Positions 8,174 through 16,230 of a DNA stretch of 64,000 bases are shown here, piece by piece. Numbering within the stretch: the first letter of the stretch is position 1; the number at the start of each line of letters is the position of its first letter. The DNA comes from Halorussus rarus (GTDB lineage: Archaea; Halobacteriota; Halobacteria; Halobacteriales; Haladaptataceae): contig NZ_QPMJ01000001.1 in assembly GCF_003369835.1 (NCBI RefSeq), positions 1,607,589-1,671,588 on the forward strand. Direction: 5' to 3'. The notes below the pieces were generated by a model. That model saw only the letters and a program-made list of their open reading frames with translations, was not told the origin of the DNA and ran no database searches. The translations under genes were made by a program, and so were the position numbers.

Positions 8174-8824
8174 GTGAGCCAAAACGATGCCCCCGACGAC
8201 GAACCGACCGACGGCGTGACTGCGCTGACAGACATCCACCTCGTCGGTCCCGCGACCGCGGAGGTGCTGGCCGACGCCGACTTCGACGCGACCGGCCTGC
8301 CGGAGAAGGAGGTGTCCTACGAGATGCTCGTCGGTGCGGGCGTCAACGCCGGCGTCGCCACGCGCCTACGCAAGGAGCACTCGCTTCACTGGTCGTTCGG
8401 CGGTAGTGACGAGGACGACGACTCGCTCGCGCAGCGGTCGGAGAAGGTCCGCGGACTCCAGGACGACGAGCGCGCGTGGGTCGCCGCCAGCAGCGGCGAC
8501 TGGGAGTCAGCGGACCCGGACGGTGCGGACGCGACCGGCGGCGACTGGTCGCCGACCGGCGAGTCGTCCGCGCCGATGGAGGCCTCGACCGACGGCAGCG
8601 GGGCCGCCGAGGCCGCCGAGGCCGCGTGGCGCGAGCGGAGTCGTCCCGACCCGGTGACAGACGTCCCGGGCGTCGACGAACGGACCGCCGAAACTCTGGC
8701 CAACGGCGGCGTGACCTCGGTCCGGAGCCTCGCCACCGCCGATCCCGAGCACCTCGCCGACTCGCTCGGCCTCGACCGCGAGCGGGTCGCCGATTGGCGC
8801 GACGCCGCCCGCGAGCTGGCCTGA
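8174..8824 (+). CDS. Helix-hairpin-helix domain protein
   Basis: 216-residue acidic haloarchaeal protein. The N-terminal part (about 15-70) and the C-terminal part (about 160-214) each carry a helix-hairpin-helix-like pattern: L-V-G-P-A-T-A-E-V-L-A-D-A-D and V-P-G-V-D-E-R-T-A-E-T-L-A-N-G-G-V. They are joined by a low-complexity Asp/Ser/Ala/Glu linker (about 95-155). HhH pairs bind DNA non-specifically through the backbone, so a DNA-associated role is likely; none is demonstrated. The start is GTG at 8174. A T-rich stretch follows the stop and may end transcription. Confidence 0.75.
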   Translation: MSQNDAPDDEPTDGVTALTDIHLVGPATAEVLADADFDATGLPEKEVSYEMLVGAGVNAGVATRLRKEHSLHWSFGGSDEDDDSLAQRSEKVRGLQDDERAWVAASSGDWESADPDGADATGGDWSPTGESSAPMEASTDGSGAAEAAEAAWRERSRPDPVTDVPGVDERTAETLANGGVTSVRSLATADPEHLADSLGLDRERVADWRDAARELA

Positions 8825-8933
8825 TTTTTACTATTTCGGTAGTAAGTACTCTTCAGGCGAACCGGGTTCACGTCGCGTCTCGCGCACCTTCGCGCCCGTA
8901 AGAGCGACTTCGTCTCGCCTGCGCGACCAGTAA

Positions 8934-8943
8934 GACTCTTATG
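8934..8943 (+). promoter_or_regulatory. TATA box of the fba-fbp operon
   Basis: A TATA-like ACTCTTATGC lies 25-34 nt before the ATG at 8968. This fits a leaderless transcript and supports that start over the in-frame ATG at 8941, which overlaps the box itself. Confidence 0.5.
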
Positions 8944-8967
8944 CGATGTTACCGGACTTCGAAACGA

Positions 8968-9762
8968 ATGATACCACTCGAAGACTCCCCGGTAACGCGC
9001 GACGGCAAGGCGCTCATCCTCGCTTACGACCACGGGCTCGAGCACGGCCCCTCCGCTGACTTCAGTTCGGTGCCGGAGACGCTGGACCCCGAGCGGATCT
9101 TCGACATCGCGACCCACGACGCGGTGACGTCGCTGGCGGTCCAGAAGGGGGTCGCCGAGCGGTACTACCCCTCCTACGACGACCAGGTCAACCTGCTGGC
9201 GAAGCTCAACGGCACGAGCAACCTCTGGACGGGCGAGCCCTACTCGCCCAAGAACTGGACGGTCGACTACGCCGCCGAGCTGGGCGCCGACGCGGTGGGC
9301 TACACGGTCTACTCGGGGTCGAACCACGAGACCGAGATGTACGAGGACTTCCGCGAGATCCAGGAAGCGGCCCACTCCGAGCACGACCTGCCGGTCGTCA
9401 TGTGGTCGTACCCCCGCGGCCAGGGCCTGAAGAACGACACCAAGGAGAGCGTCATCGCCTACGCCACCCGCATCGCGCTGGAGATCGGCGCCGACATGGC
9501 GAAGGTCAAGTACCCCGGCTCCCGGGAGTCGATGGAGTGGGCGGTCCGGTCCGCGGGCGACGTGCCGGTGGTGATGTCGGGCGGGTCGAAGATCAGCGAC
9601 TACGAGTTCCTCTCGAGCGTCGAGGCGGTCATGGACGCCGGCGGGTCGGGCCTCGCGGTCGGCCGCAACGTCTGGCAGCGCGACGAGCCCGAGCGCATCC
9701 TCGACTCGCTCGAGCAGGTCATCTTCGAGGGAGCCACCGCCGACGAAGCGCTCGACGAATGA
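8968..9762 (+). CDS. Class I fructose-bisphosphate aldolase, archaeal DhnA type
   Basis: 264-residue TIM-barrel aldolase making or cleaving fructose 1,6-bisphosphate. The DhnA-type opening A-L-I-L-A-Y-D-H-G-L-E-H-G-P is at 15-28. The Schiff-base region M-A-K-V-K-Y-P-G is at about 177-184 (K179 or K181). The phosphate-binding loop is V-V-M-S-G-G-S-K. The stop overlaps the start of the fructose-bisphosphatase gene (ATGA), so the two are translationally coupled and act in sequence in gluconeogenesis. The related 2-amino-3,7-dideoxy-heptulosonate synthase (AroA') belongs to the same superfamily, but the fbp coupling favours the sugar aldolase. Confidence 0.9.
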   Translation: MIPLEDSPVTRDGKALILAYDHGLEHGPSADFSSVPETLDPERIFDIATHDAVTSLAVQKGVAERYYPSYDDQVNLLAKLNGTSNLWTGEPYSPKNWTVDYAAELGADAVGYTVYSGSNHETEMYEDFREIQEAAHSEHDLPVVMWSYPRGQGLKNDTKESVIAYATRIALEIGADMAKVKYPGSRESMEWAVRSAGDVPVVMSGGSKISDYEFLSSVEAVMDAGGSGLAVGRNVWQRDEPERILDSLEQVIFEGATADEALDE

Positions 9763-10811
9763 GCGGGCCGGACCCGGACGTCGCGACGGACACCGAACTC
9801 GACGCCGACGGACCCATCGTCGACCGCGACGACCCCGTCACGGCCGCGGTCGAGACCGTCGCCCTCTCTGCCCCCGAGATACGGGGCGGGCTGGTCGGTC
9901 GCCGGCGGAAGGCCGAGGGCGAGAACCCCAGCGGGGAGGAGCAACTGGCGGCCGACGTGTGGGCCGACGAACTGCTCGAGGCCCGTCTGACCGCCATCGA
10001 CGGCATCGCCCAGTACGCCAGCGAGGAGCGCGAGGGCATCGTCGAGGCCGGCGATGGTGACCCGAGCGAAGCCGGCGCGAGCTACGCCGTCACCGTCGAC
10101 CCCCTCGACGGCTCGTCGAACCTCAAGCCGAACAACACGATGGGGACCATCCTCGGGGTCTACGACGCCGAGCTTCCCGCGAAGGGCGCGGAACTCGTCG
10201 CCGCAGCGTACGTCCTCTACGGGCCCATCACGACGATGATGGTCGCGCGCGACGGCGAGGCGACCGAGTACGTGATAGATAGCGAGGCGCGACGCGCCTC
10301 GGACAGTCGAGTAGCGAGGGACGCGGAACGTCCCTCGGACCGTGCGAGCGGCGATAGCGGCGAGCAGACGGCGGAGCCGCGAGACGGTGACCGCAGCTCC
10401 CACGCCGAACGCAAGGCTGTCCGCGAGGACGTGACCCTGCCCGACGAGCCCACGGTCTACGGGTTCGGCGGGCGCGTACCCGACTGGACCGACCGGTTCG
10501 CCGCCTACGCCGACGAGGTGGAGGACGAGCTCAAGCTCCGGTACGGCGGCGCGATGATCGGCGACGTCAACCAGGTGATGACCTACGGGGGAATCTTCGC
10601 CTATCCCGAACTCGAATCGCGGCCCGAGGGCAAGCTCCGGCTCCAGTTCGAGGGGTACCCCATCGGCTACCTCGTGGAGACGGCGGGCGGGCGCTCCTCG
10701 AACGGGGAGGCGTCGCTGCTCGACGTGGAACCCGACGAGCTCCACCAGCGGACGCCGGTGTACGTTGGTAACCGGGACCTCATCGAGCGGCTGGAATCGC
10801 AGTTCGCGTAA
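9759..10811 (+). CDS. fbp: Class I fructose-1,6-bisphosphatase carrying an in-frame palindromic insertion
   Basis: 350-residue phosphatase converting fructose 1,6-bisphosphate to fructose 6-phosphate. The metal-binding D-P-L-D-G-S-S-N motif is near residue 115, and the substrate region has Y-G-G-A-M-I-G-D-V-N-Q and E-G-K-L-R-L-Q-F-E. The start ATG overlaps the aldolase stop by four bases. Residues about 174-222 are an Arg/Ser/Ala/Asp/Glu-rich block unlike the rest of the enzyme, encoded by a tract with two perfect palindromes (10284-10336). Without it the protein would be about 300 residues, nearer the usual size of class I enzymes. The insertion lies between V-A-R-D-G-E-A-T-E-Y-V-I and T-L-P-D-E-P-T-V-Y, probably a surface loop, so activity is probably kept. 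Confidence 0.92.
   Translation: MSGPDPDVATDTELDADGPIVDRDDPVTAAVETVALSAPEIRGGLVGRRRKAEGENPSGEEQLAADVWADELLEARLTAIDGIAQYASEEREGIVEAGDGDPSEAGASYAVTVDPLDGSSNLKPNNTMGTILGVYDAELPAKGAELVAAAYVLYGPITTMMVARDGEATEYVIDSEARRASDSRVARDAERPSDRASGDSGEQTAEPRDGDRSSHAERKAVREDVTLPDEPTVYGFGGRVPDWTDRFAAYADEVEDELKLRYGGAMIGDVNQVMTYGGIFAYPELESRPEGKLRLQFEGYPIGYLVETAGGRSSNGEASLLDVEPDELHQRTPVYVGNRDLIERLESQFA
10284..10336. repeat. Pair of palindromic units inside fbp
   Basis: Unit 1 (10284-10300) is GAGGCGCG-A-CGCGCCTC. Unit 2 (10316-10336) has arms GAGGGACG and CGTCCCTC around CGGAA. Both begin with GAGG and are followed by GGAC after the closing CCTC, so they look like two copies of one repeat design. They sit in frame within the coding sequence. 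Confidence 0.8.
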
Positions 10812-10854
10812 GCGGCCCTTTTCACATTCGTCTTTCGCGTGTTCCGAGTCGGCG

Positions 10855-11952
10855 TCAGATTCCCGCGTTGTCGACATCGACCCGGCGGCCCGTCTCGGCC
10901 GACTCGTAGATCGCCTCGACCGCCTCCATGTCGGCGACGCTGTCGCGGCCGTCGGGCTCCGGGTCGGTGTCGGTCAGCACGCAGTGGGCGAAGTAGTCGA
11001 ACTCCTCGGCCACCTCGTTGACGTACGGGCCGGTGTACGCCGCGCACTCGTCGCCGACCCCGATTTCGAGCGTGGGATGAATCTCGGAGTTGAACGCCGG
11101 GTTCATCTCCACCTGCCCATCGGTGCCGACGATGCGGAGGCGGTCGTCGGCTTGGGCGTCGTAGCTCGCGGTGCAGGAGGCGGTCGCGCCGCCGGGGAAC
11201 TCCAGCTGGAAGGCGACGTGCTCGTCCAGTCCCTCGAACTGGTCGTCCGGAGCGCTGGTGGTCGCCCGGGCCCCGACGGGGTCCGCGTCGAGCAGGAACC
11301 GGACCGCGTTGAGGGGGTAGACCCCCACGTCCATCAGTGCGCCGCCGCCGGCCAGTTCGGGGTCGAGCCGCCACTGGTCGGGACCGCCCTGCTCGAGGAT
11401 GTGGCCCGTGAACCAGCCGTGGAACGCGACCGGGTCGCCCAGGACGCCGTCCCGGACCATCTCCCGGAGGCGGCGGTGGGCCGGCTCGACCTGCGGCCGG
11501 TAAGCGACCATCAGGGTCACGTCCGCCTCCTCGCAGACCCGGACCATCTCGCGGGCGCGGTCGGCCGTGGTCTCGATTGGCTTCTCGCAGAGGACGTGCT
11601 TGCCGTGGTCGGCCGCGGTCCGGGCGTAGTCGAGGTGGAGCGCGTTCGGCCCCGCGACGTAGACGGCGTCGAAGGCGTCGACTCCCTCGCCCGCCTCGAA
11701 CTCGTCGTAGGTGAGCACGGCCTCGACGCCGTACTCGTCGGCGACCGATTCGGCCTTCCCGGACGACCCGCTGATCAGCGCCGAGACCTCGCAGAACTGT
11801 GTGCGGTCGGTCGCGGCGTGACCTTCCAGCGCCGGCAGGACGTGGTCGCGGGCGAACCCGCCGAGGCCGAGCAGCGCGACCCGGACGGTCCCCTCCTCGG
11901 CGGTCTGCCAGTCGCGGGTCGCGAAGCGCTCGGTGTACGAATCGAGGTTCAT
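10855..11952 (-). CDS. Gfo/Idh/MocA family oxidoreductase, probably D-xylose 1-dehydrogenase-like
   Basis: 365-residue NAD(P)-dependent sugar dehydrogenase. The Rossmann domain has V-A-L-L-G-L-G-G-F-A-R-D-H-V near residues 25-38, followed by the E-K-P-I block characteristic of the family (H-V-L-C-E-K-P-I-E-T-T). The C-terminal domain has G-G-G-A-L-M-D-V-G-V-Y-P-L-N. The N-terminal extension (Y-T-E-R-F-A-T-R-D-W-Q) and the length match what is known of haloarchaeal NADP-dependent D-xylose dehydrogenases (Gfo6/Xdh), which make xylonolactone; substrate assignment is by resemblance only. The longer upstream frame is the antisense of the permease region and is discarded. Confidence 0.85.
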   Translation of the reverse strand: MNLDSYTERFATRDWQTAEEGTVRVALLGLGGFARDHVLPALEGHAATDRTQFCEVSALISGSSGKAESVADEYGVEAVLTYDEFEAGEGVDAFDAVYVAGPNALHLDYARTAADHGKHVLCEKPIETTADRAREMVRVCEEADVTLMVAYRPQVEPAHRRLREMVRDGVLGDPVAFHGWFTGHILEQGGPDQWRLDPELAGGGALMDVGVYPLNAVRFLLDADPVGARATTSAPDDQFEGLDEHVAFQLEFPGGATASCTASYDAQADDRLRIVGTDGQVEMNPAFNSEIHPTLEIGVGDECAAYTGPYVNEVAEEFDYFAHCVLTDTDPEPDGRDSVADMEAVEAIYESAETGRRVDVDNAGI

Positions 11953-12111
11953 GGCAGTTGGGTCGCCCCGGACGCCGGAAAGCCTACCGGCGGGATGAGG
12001 CCGAGCGCCCGCGTCGGTGCGGGGTCGCCAGCGGAGCGATGGCCGAGCGACCGAACCCCCGTCGGACCTCGGCCGGGCGTTTCTTCCCGACCCACCGAGA
12101 AGAGGCGCCTC

Positions 12112-12987
12112 GTGGTAGGACTCGGCATCTGGTACGCGGCGGTCGCGGCGCTGGTCTGGGGCGGCTACCTCTTCGGACTCAAGCGGTACGTCTCGGGGTA
12201 CCCGCCCGCGGTGGTCATCGTCGGCGCGAACGCGGCCGGCGTCGCGTGGTACTTCCCGGTCGCGGCGCTCTGGCCGGCGGAGGGGCCGCCAGTCGGCGAG
12301 GTCACGTTCGCGGGGGTCGCGCTCGTCGGCTTCGTGCTGGTCGCCAGCGCCGCGGCGTATCTCGCGCTGCTCTACGCGCTGAACGCCGGCGACGTCTCGT
12401 ACGTCGCCCCGCTGGGCAAACTGGTCCCGGCGTTCACCCTGCCGCTGGAGGTCCTGCTGGTCGGCGAGCATCTGGCGCCGTCGCAGCTCGTCGGCGTCGG
12501 GTTCGCCACGCTGGCGGTCTACCTCGCCAACTACCAGTCCACCGGGCTACTGGCGCCGATCCGCCGGGCTGCGACTCACCGGCCGGCCCAGCTCGCGCTC
12601 GGGAGCGCCGCCCTCTACGGCGCGGTCGACGTCGGCACTCGCGTCGTGCTCCAGGGCGTCGGGGTGCGCTCGGACGTCTGGGTGCTGGTCTACACCGGCG
12701 GGGTCGCGGTCGTGCTCCTCCCGCTGGCGGCCCGCCAGTGGTCCGGCGATGTGGCCGCCGCGCTGCCGACGTTCGCGGCGCTCGGCGCCGTCGTCGCGGT
12801 CGGGACCCACCTCATGACCCAGGCGTTCGCGGTCCTGCCGGCGAGCATCGTCTCGCCCATCCTCAACACCCAGGCGATCGTCGCGGTCGTGCTCGGCGGT
12901 CTACTGCTCGGCGAGGACCGGTTCGGGCTCCGGCTGGTCGCCGGCGCGGTCGCCGTCGTCGGCATCTCGCTCATCGCGCTCGGGTGA
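12112..12987 (+). CDS. EamA-type (DMT superfamily) permease
   Basis: 291-residue integral membrane protein with about ten hydrophobic helices in two homologous halves (first half about 1-140, second about 160-290), the layout of EamA transporters. It starts V-G-L-G-I-W-Y-A-A-V-A-A-L-V-W-G-G at a GTG; the same open frame extends far upstream but only as antisense of the dehydrogenase gene. The substrate is unknown; family members move amino acids, sugars or metabolites. It diverges from the sugar dehydrogenase with about 160 nt between them. Confidence 0.85.
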   Translation: MVGLGIWYAAVAALVWGGYLFGLKRYVSGYPPAVVIVGANAAGVAWYFPVAALWPAEGPPVGEVTFAGVALVGFVLVASAAAYLALLYALNAGDVSYVAPLGKLVPAFTLPLEVLLVGEHLAPSQLVGVGFATLAVYLANYQSTGLLAPIRRAATHRPAQLALGSAALYGAVDVGTRVVLQGVGVRSDVWVLVYTGGVAVVLLPLAARQWSGDVAAALPTFAALGAVVAVGTHLMTQAFAVLPASIVSPILNTQAIVAVVLGGLLLGEDRFGLRLVAGAVAVVGISLIALG

Positions 12988-13090
12988 GAGGGGCGGTCGG
13001 GTCACGGTCCGGACCGCGGCGGAGTCCGCCGGTGGCAATATTCGCACCTAAATGGAAAACGGTTTGAAATTGCTCGCCGGACGCTTGTAC

Positions 13091-14902
13091 ATGAAAGTCC
13101 GCGTCAGCGACGGTGCGACCGACGAGGAGGCCTCCGCCATCGCGGAGGCGCTCGCCCGGCACGTCCGCGACGAGGTCGAAGTGTTCGTGGGCGACGCCGA
13201 CGCCCCGGCCGTGGTCAGAGAGGCGCCGGTCGCCGAGGCAGGAGCAGCCGGAGCGGGGTCTCCCGGGGCAGCGACCGGCGACGGTGGGTCGTCGGCCGCG
13301 CCTGGGACCTCGGCCGGCGACGACCTCGGACCGACCGACCGCGAGCGGGCGCTCTGGGACGAGATCGAGGACATCGAACTCGGCGGGCCCGAGAAGTACA
13401 AACAGCGCCTCGACGAGCAGGGCAAGCTGTTCGTCCGCGACCGGCTCGACCTCTGGTTCGGAGAGGACGGGATGCTGTTCGAGGACGGGAAGTTCGCCAA
13501 CTTCGACGCCTGGCACCCCGACAGCCCCGAGGTCGAGGACAGCGACGACCGGCTCCCGGGCGACGGCCTGCTCACCGGCGCGGCCGAGTTCGAGGGCCGG
13601 GAGCTCCACTTCATGGCCAACGACTTCACCGTCAAGGCCGGGTCGATGGCCCAGAAGGGCGTCGAGAAGTTCCTCCGGATGCAGCAGCGCGCGCTCAAGT
13701 CGGGCAAGCCCGTGCTCTACCTGATGGACTCGTCGGGCGGGCGCATCGACCAGCAGACCGGCTTCTTCGCCAACCGCGAGGGAATCGGGAAGTACTACTA
13801 CAACCACTCGATGCTCTCGGGGCGGGTCCCCCAGATCTGCGTGCTCTACGGCCCCTGCATCGCGGGTGCGGCCTACACGCCCGTCTTCGCCGACTTCACG
13901 GTCATGGTCCGCGACATGTCGGCGATGGCCATCGCCTCGCCGCGGATGGTCGAGATGGTCACCGGCGAGGAGATCGAACTCGAGGAGCTCGGCGGCCCGG
14001 ACGTCCACGCCAAGTACTCCGGCAGCGCGGACCTGGTCGCCGACGACGAGGAGCACGCCCGCGAGCTGGTCGCGGAGCTCGTCGGCTACCTCCCTGACAG
14101 CGCCGACGACGAGCCCCCGAAGCGGGAGGGCAAGCCCCCCGCGAAGTCGCCGGAGGGAATCGATTCCATCGTCCCGCAGGCCCCGAACAAGGGCTACGAC
14201 ATGACCGACGTGATAGACCGCGTGGTCGACGAGGGGTCGTACTTCGAGCTCAAGCCCGAGTACGGGAAGGAGATCATCACCGCGTTCGCCCGCATCGACG
14301 GCCGGCCGGTCGGCATCGTCGCCAACCAGCCCGCCCAGCGCGCCGGCGCCATCTTCCCCGACGCCGCCGAGAAGGCCGCGGAGTTCATCTGGACCTGCGA
14401 CGCCTACGATATTCCTCTACTGTACCTCTGCGACACCCCCGGCTTCATGGCCGGGTCGCAGGTCGAGAAGGACGCCATCCTCGAGAAGGGCAAGAAGTTC
14501 ATCTACGCCACCTCGTCGGCGACCGTGCCGAAGCAGACCGTCGTCGTCCGGAAGGCCTACGGCGCGGGCATCTACGCCATGGGCGGCCCGGCGTACGACC
14601 CCGAGAGCGTCCTCGGACTCCCGTCGGGCGAGATCGCCATCATGGGGCCGGAGGCAGCCATCAACGCGGTGTACGCCCGGAAGCTCTCCGAGATCGACGA
14701 CGAGGAGGAGCGCGCGGCCAAGGAGCGGGAGCTCCGCGAGGAGTACCGCGAGGACATCGACGTCCACCGGATGGCCAGCGAGGTCGTCATCGACGAGATC
14801 GTCCCGCCGAGCACGCTCCGGACCGAACTGGAGAACCGGTTCGCGTTCTACGAGGGCGTCGAGAAGGAATTGCCCGACAAGAAGCACGGCACGATCCTCT
14901 GA
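13091..14902 (+). CDS. pccB: Acyl-CoA (propionyl-CoA) carboxylase carboxyltransferase beta chain with an N-terminal extra domain
   Basis: 603-residue protein. Residues about 90-603 are a full carboxyltransferase with N-half S-S-G-G-R-I-D-Q-Q and G-P-C-I-A-G-A-A-Y, and C-half Q-P-A-Q-R-A-G-A-I-F-P and L-C-D-T-P-G-F-M-A-G-S. It would transfer carboxyl from biotin to propionyl- or acetyl-CoA. Residues 1-40 form a small beta-alpha-beta unit (M-K-V-R-V-S-D-G-A-T-D-E-E-A-S-A-I), followed by an Ala/Gly/Ser linker to about 88. That unit resembles actinobacterial epsilon subunits (inference). The family is usually about 510-520 residues. The biotin carboxylase chain is not in this window. The start at 13091 fits a TATA-like stretch near 13060. 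Confidence 0.9.
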   Translation: MKVRVSDGATDEEASAIAEALARHVRDEVEVFVGDADAPAVVREAPVAEAGAAGAGSPGAATGDGGSSAAPGTSAGDDLGPTDRERALWDEIEDIELGGPEKYKQRLDEQGKLFVRDRLDLWFGEDGMLFEDGKFANFDAWHPDSPEVEDSDDRLPGDGLLTGAAEFEGRELHFMANDFTVKAGSMAQKGVEKFLRMQQRALKSGKPVLYLMDSSGGRIDQQTGFFANREGIGKYYYNHSMLSGRVPQICVLYGPCIAGAAYTPVFADFTVMVRDMSAMAIASPRMVEMVTGEEIELEELGGPDVHAKYSGSADLVADDEEHARELVAELVGYLPDSADDEPPKREGKPPAKSPEGIDSIVPQAPNKGYDMTDVIDRVVDEGSYFELKPEYGKEIITAFARIDGRPVGIVANQPAQRAGAIFPDAAEKAAEFIWTCDAYDIPLLYLCDTPGFMAGSQVEKDAILEKGKKFIYATSSATVPKQTVVVRKAYGAGIYAMGGPAYDPESVLGLPSGEIAIMGPEAAINAVYARKLSEIDDEEERAAKERELREEYREDIDVHRMASEVVIDEIVPPSTLRTELENRFAFYEGVEKELPDKKHGTIL

Positions 14903-14912
14903 CTCGCCGCGC

Positions 14913-14948
14913 CGACGCTCCGACCGGTGAGGTGACGCTCCGACCGGT
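14913..14948. repeat. Two direct copies of a 16-bp sequence, 20-bp period
   Basis: GACGCTCCGACCGGTG occurs at 14913-14928 and 14933-14948, just after the carboxylase gene. The rest of this 249-nt gap (14903-15151) holds GC-rich short palindromes and no convincing gene. This is probably slippage duplication. Confidence 0.7.
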
Positions 14949-15151
14949 GCGCCGTTCCGACCCGCGCTGCTGACTCCCCGACGGCGCGCCGGACAGGTCC
15001 GGCCTGTGGCGACCCGCCGCCGGTGTAATGCGGCGTTTTCTACCGATACGACCCCCGACGTGCCCGTTCTCCGGGGTTCGCGTTTTCGAGCGGCGGAGCC
15101 TCGTTCTCCCGCGTTAATCCGGCGTGTCAGCGGCTAAGGAGCCGTATAACA

Positions 15152-15556
15152 ATGGACGGTCTCGTCGTCCGTGGATTCGTGAGTTCTGACGGACGCTACT
15201 GGTCGGCGCTGGCCAGCACCGGACGACGACGCCTGACCGACCCGCTGGCGGGCGTCGACGGGACCGAGCGGACGCTCTGGATACTCGTGGGGGTCGCGCT
15301 CGTCGGCGACCTGCTCACCACCTACTACGGGCTACAGCTGGGGCTGTCCGAGTCGAACCCGGTCGCCAGGGCCGCCATCCGGCAGTTCGGGTTCTCGGCG
15401 ATGGTGGGGATGAAGCTGATCGCGATCGGGGTCGGGCTGGGCTGCCGGCGGCTCCTGCCCGAGCGACACGGCCTGCTCGTCCCGGCCGGCCTCGCGGTGC
15501 CCTGGCTGGCGGCCGCGGTCGTCAACCTCGCGCTCTACGCGATGGTCGCGAGCTGA
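15152..15556 (+). CDS. DUF5658-like small membrane protein
   Basis: 134-residue protein with a soluble N terminus (about 1-45) and three or four hydrophobic helices. The motif D-L-L-T-T-Y-Y-G-L-x-L-G-L-S-E-S-N-P-V-A at about 59-80 is the D-x-x-T-T...E-x-N-P signature that I associate with DUF5658 proteins. Function unknown. It has its own TATA-like element (TATAAC, just before the ATG at 15152), and an alternative start cannot be excluded. Confidence 0.7.
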   Translation: MDGLVVRGFVSSDGRYWSALASTGRRRLTDPLAGVDGTERTLWILVGVALVGDLLTTYYGLQLGLSESNPVARAAIRQFGFSAMVGMKLIAIGVGLGCRRLLPERHGLLVPAGLAVPWLAAAVVNLALYAMVAS

Positions 15557-15584
15557 AGACGCCGCGGCGTCGTGCCGCGACCGA

Positions 15585-16058
15585 CTACTGGTTTTCCTTC
15601 TTGAGCGACAGCACCGTCCGGTCGAACTCGCAGACCAGAAGGTCGTCGCCGTCCTCGTCCTCGCGGTTCGCGGCGAACGCCTCGACTCGCATCGTCACGA
15701 CGCCGCGCTCGCCGTCAGAGGTCTCGCGCTTGTCGGTCACGGTCGACTGCGCGCGGATGGTGTCGCCGTGGAACACCGGGTTCGGGTGCTCGACGTCGTC
15801 GTACGAGAGGTTGGCGACGATGGTTCCGTCCGTGGTATGGGGGATCGTGAGCCCGACCGCCAGGCTCATCGTGTAGAGGCCGTTGACCAGGCGCTCGCCG
15901 AACTGGGTGTCGGCTGCGAACTCCGCGTCGAGGTGGAGCGGCTGCTGGTTCATCGTCATGTCGCAGAACGCCTGGTTGTCCGACTCGCTGACGGTGCGTC
16001 GCTTCTCGTGTTCGTAGGTCGCGCCGACCTCGAACTCCTCGTAGTAGAGCCCGGTCAC
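15585..16058 (-). CDS. MaoC-like hot-dog dehydratase
   Basis: 157-residue single hot-dog domain, starting at a GTG (V-T-G-L-Y-Y-E-E-F-E-V-G). Family features are the F-E-V-G-x-x-Y opening, the D-M-T-M-N-Q-Q-P-L-H-L-D segment with the hydratase Asp/His region, and F-G-E-R-L-V-N-G-L-Y-T. Such proteins hydrate enoyl-CoA esters. In haloarchaea, mesaconyl-CoA hydratase of the methylaspartate cycle is MaoC-like, and a CoA-ester lyase gene lies 1.4 kb away, so mesaconyl-CoA is a reasonable candidate substrate (inference). A TTG nine codons upstream is a possible but less likely start. Confidence 0.85.
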   Translation of the reverse strand: MTGLYYEEFEVGATYEHEKRRTVSESDNQAFCDMTMNQQPLHLDAEFAADTQFGERLVNGLYTMSLAVGLTIPHTTDGTIVANLSYDDVEHPNPVFHGDTIRAQSTVTDKRETSDGERGVVTMRVEAFAANREDEDGDDLLVCEFDRTVLSLKKENQ

Positions 16059-16230
16059 GGCCGAACCGTCGCCTCGGTCGGGCAAAAATCCCGCCGATTC
16101 CGCGCCCGGCGCCCGACACGCCGTCCGGAGACCTCACCGTCATGCGGCGCCTACGACGCAGTAATTACCCCATAACAAAGCATAAGTCCCGAATAAATCA
16201 GGTCGCAGTCAGTCACAGCCGAGGCTTACC

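Noticed and set aside
10765-12111. Upstream extension of the EamA permease frame
   Set aside because: It is antisense to the sugar dehydrogenase; the membrane protein begins at the GTG 12112.
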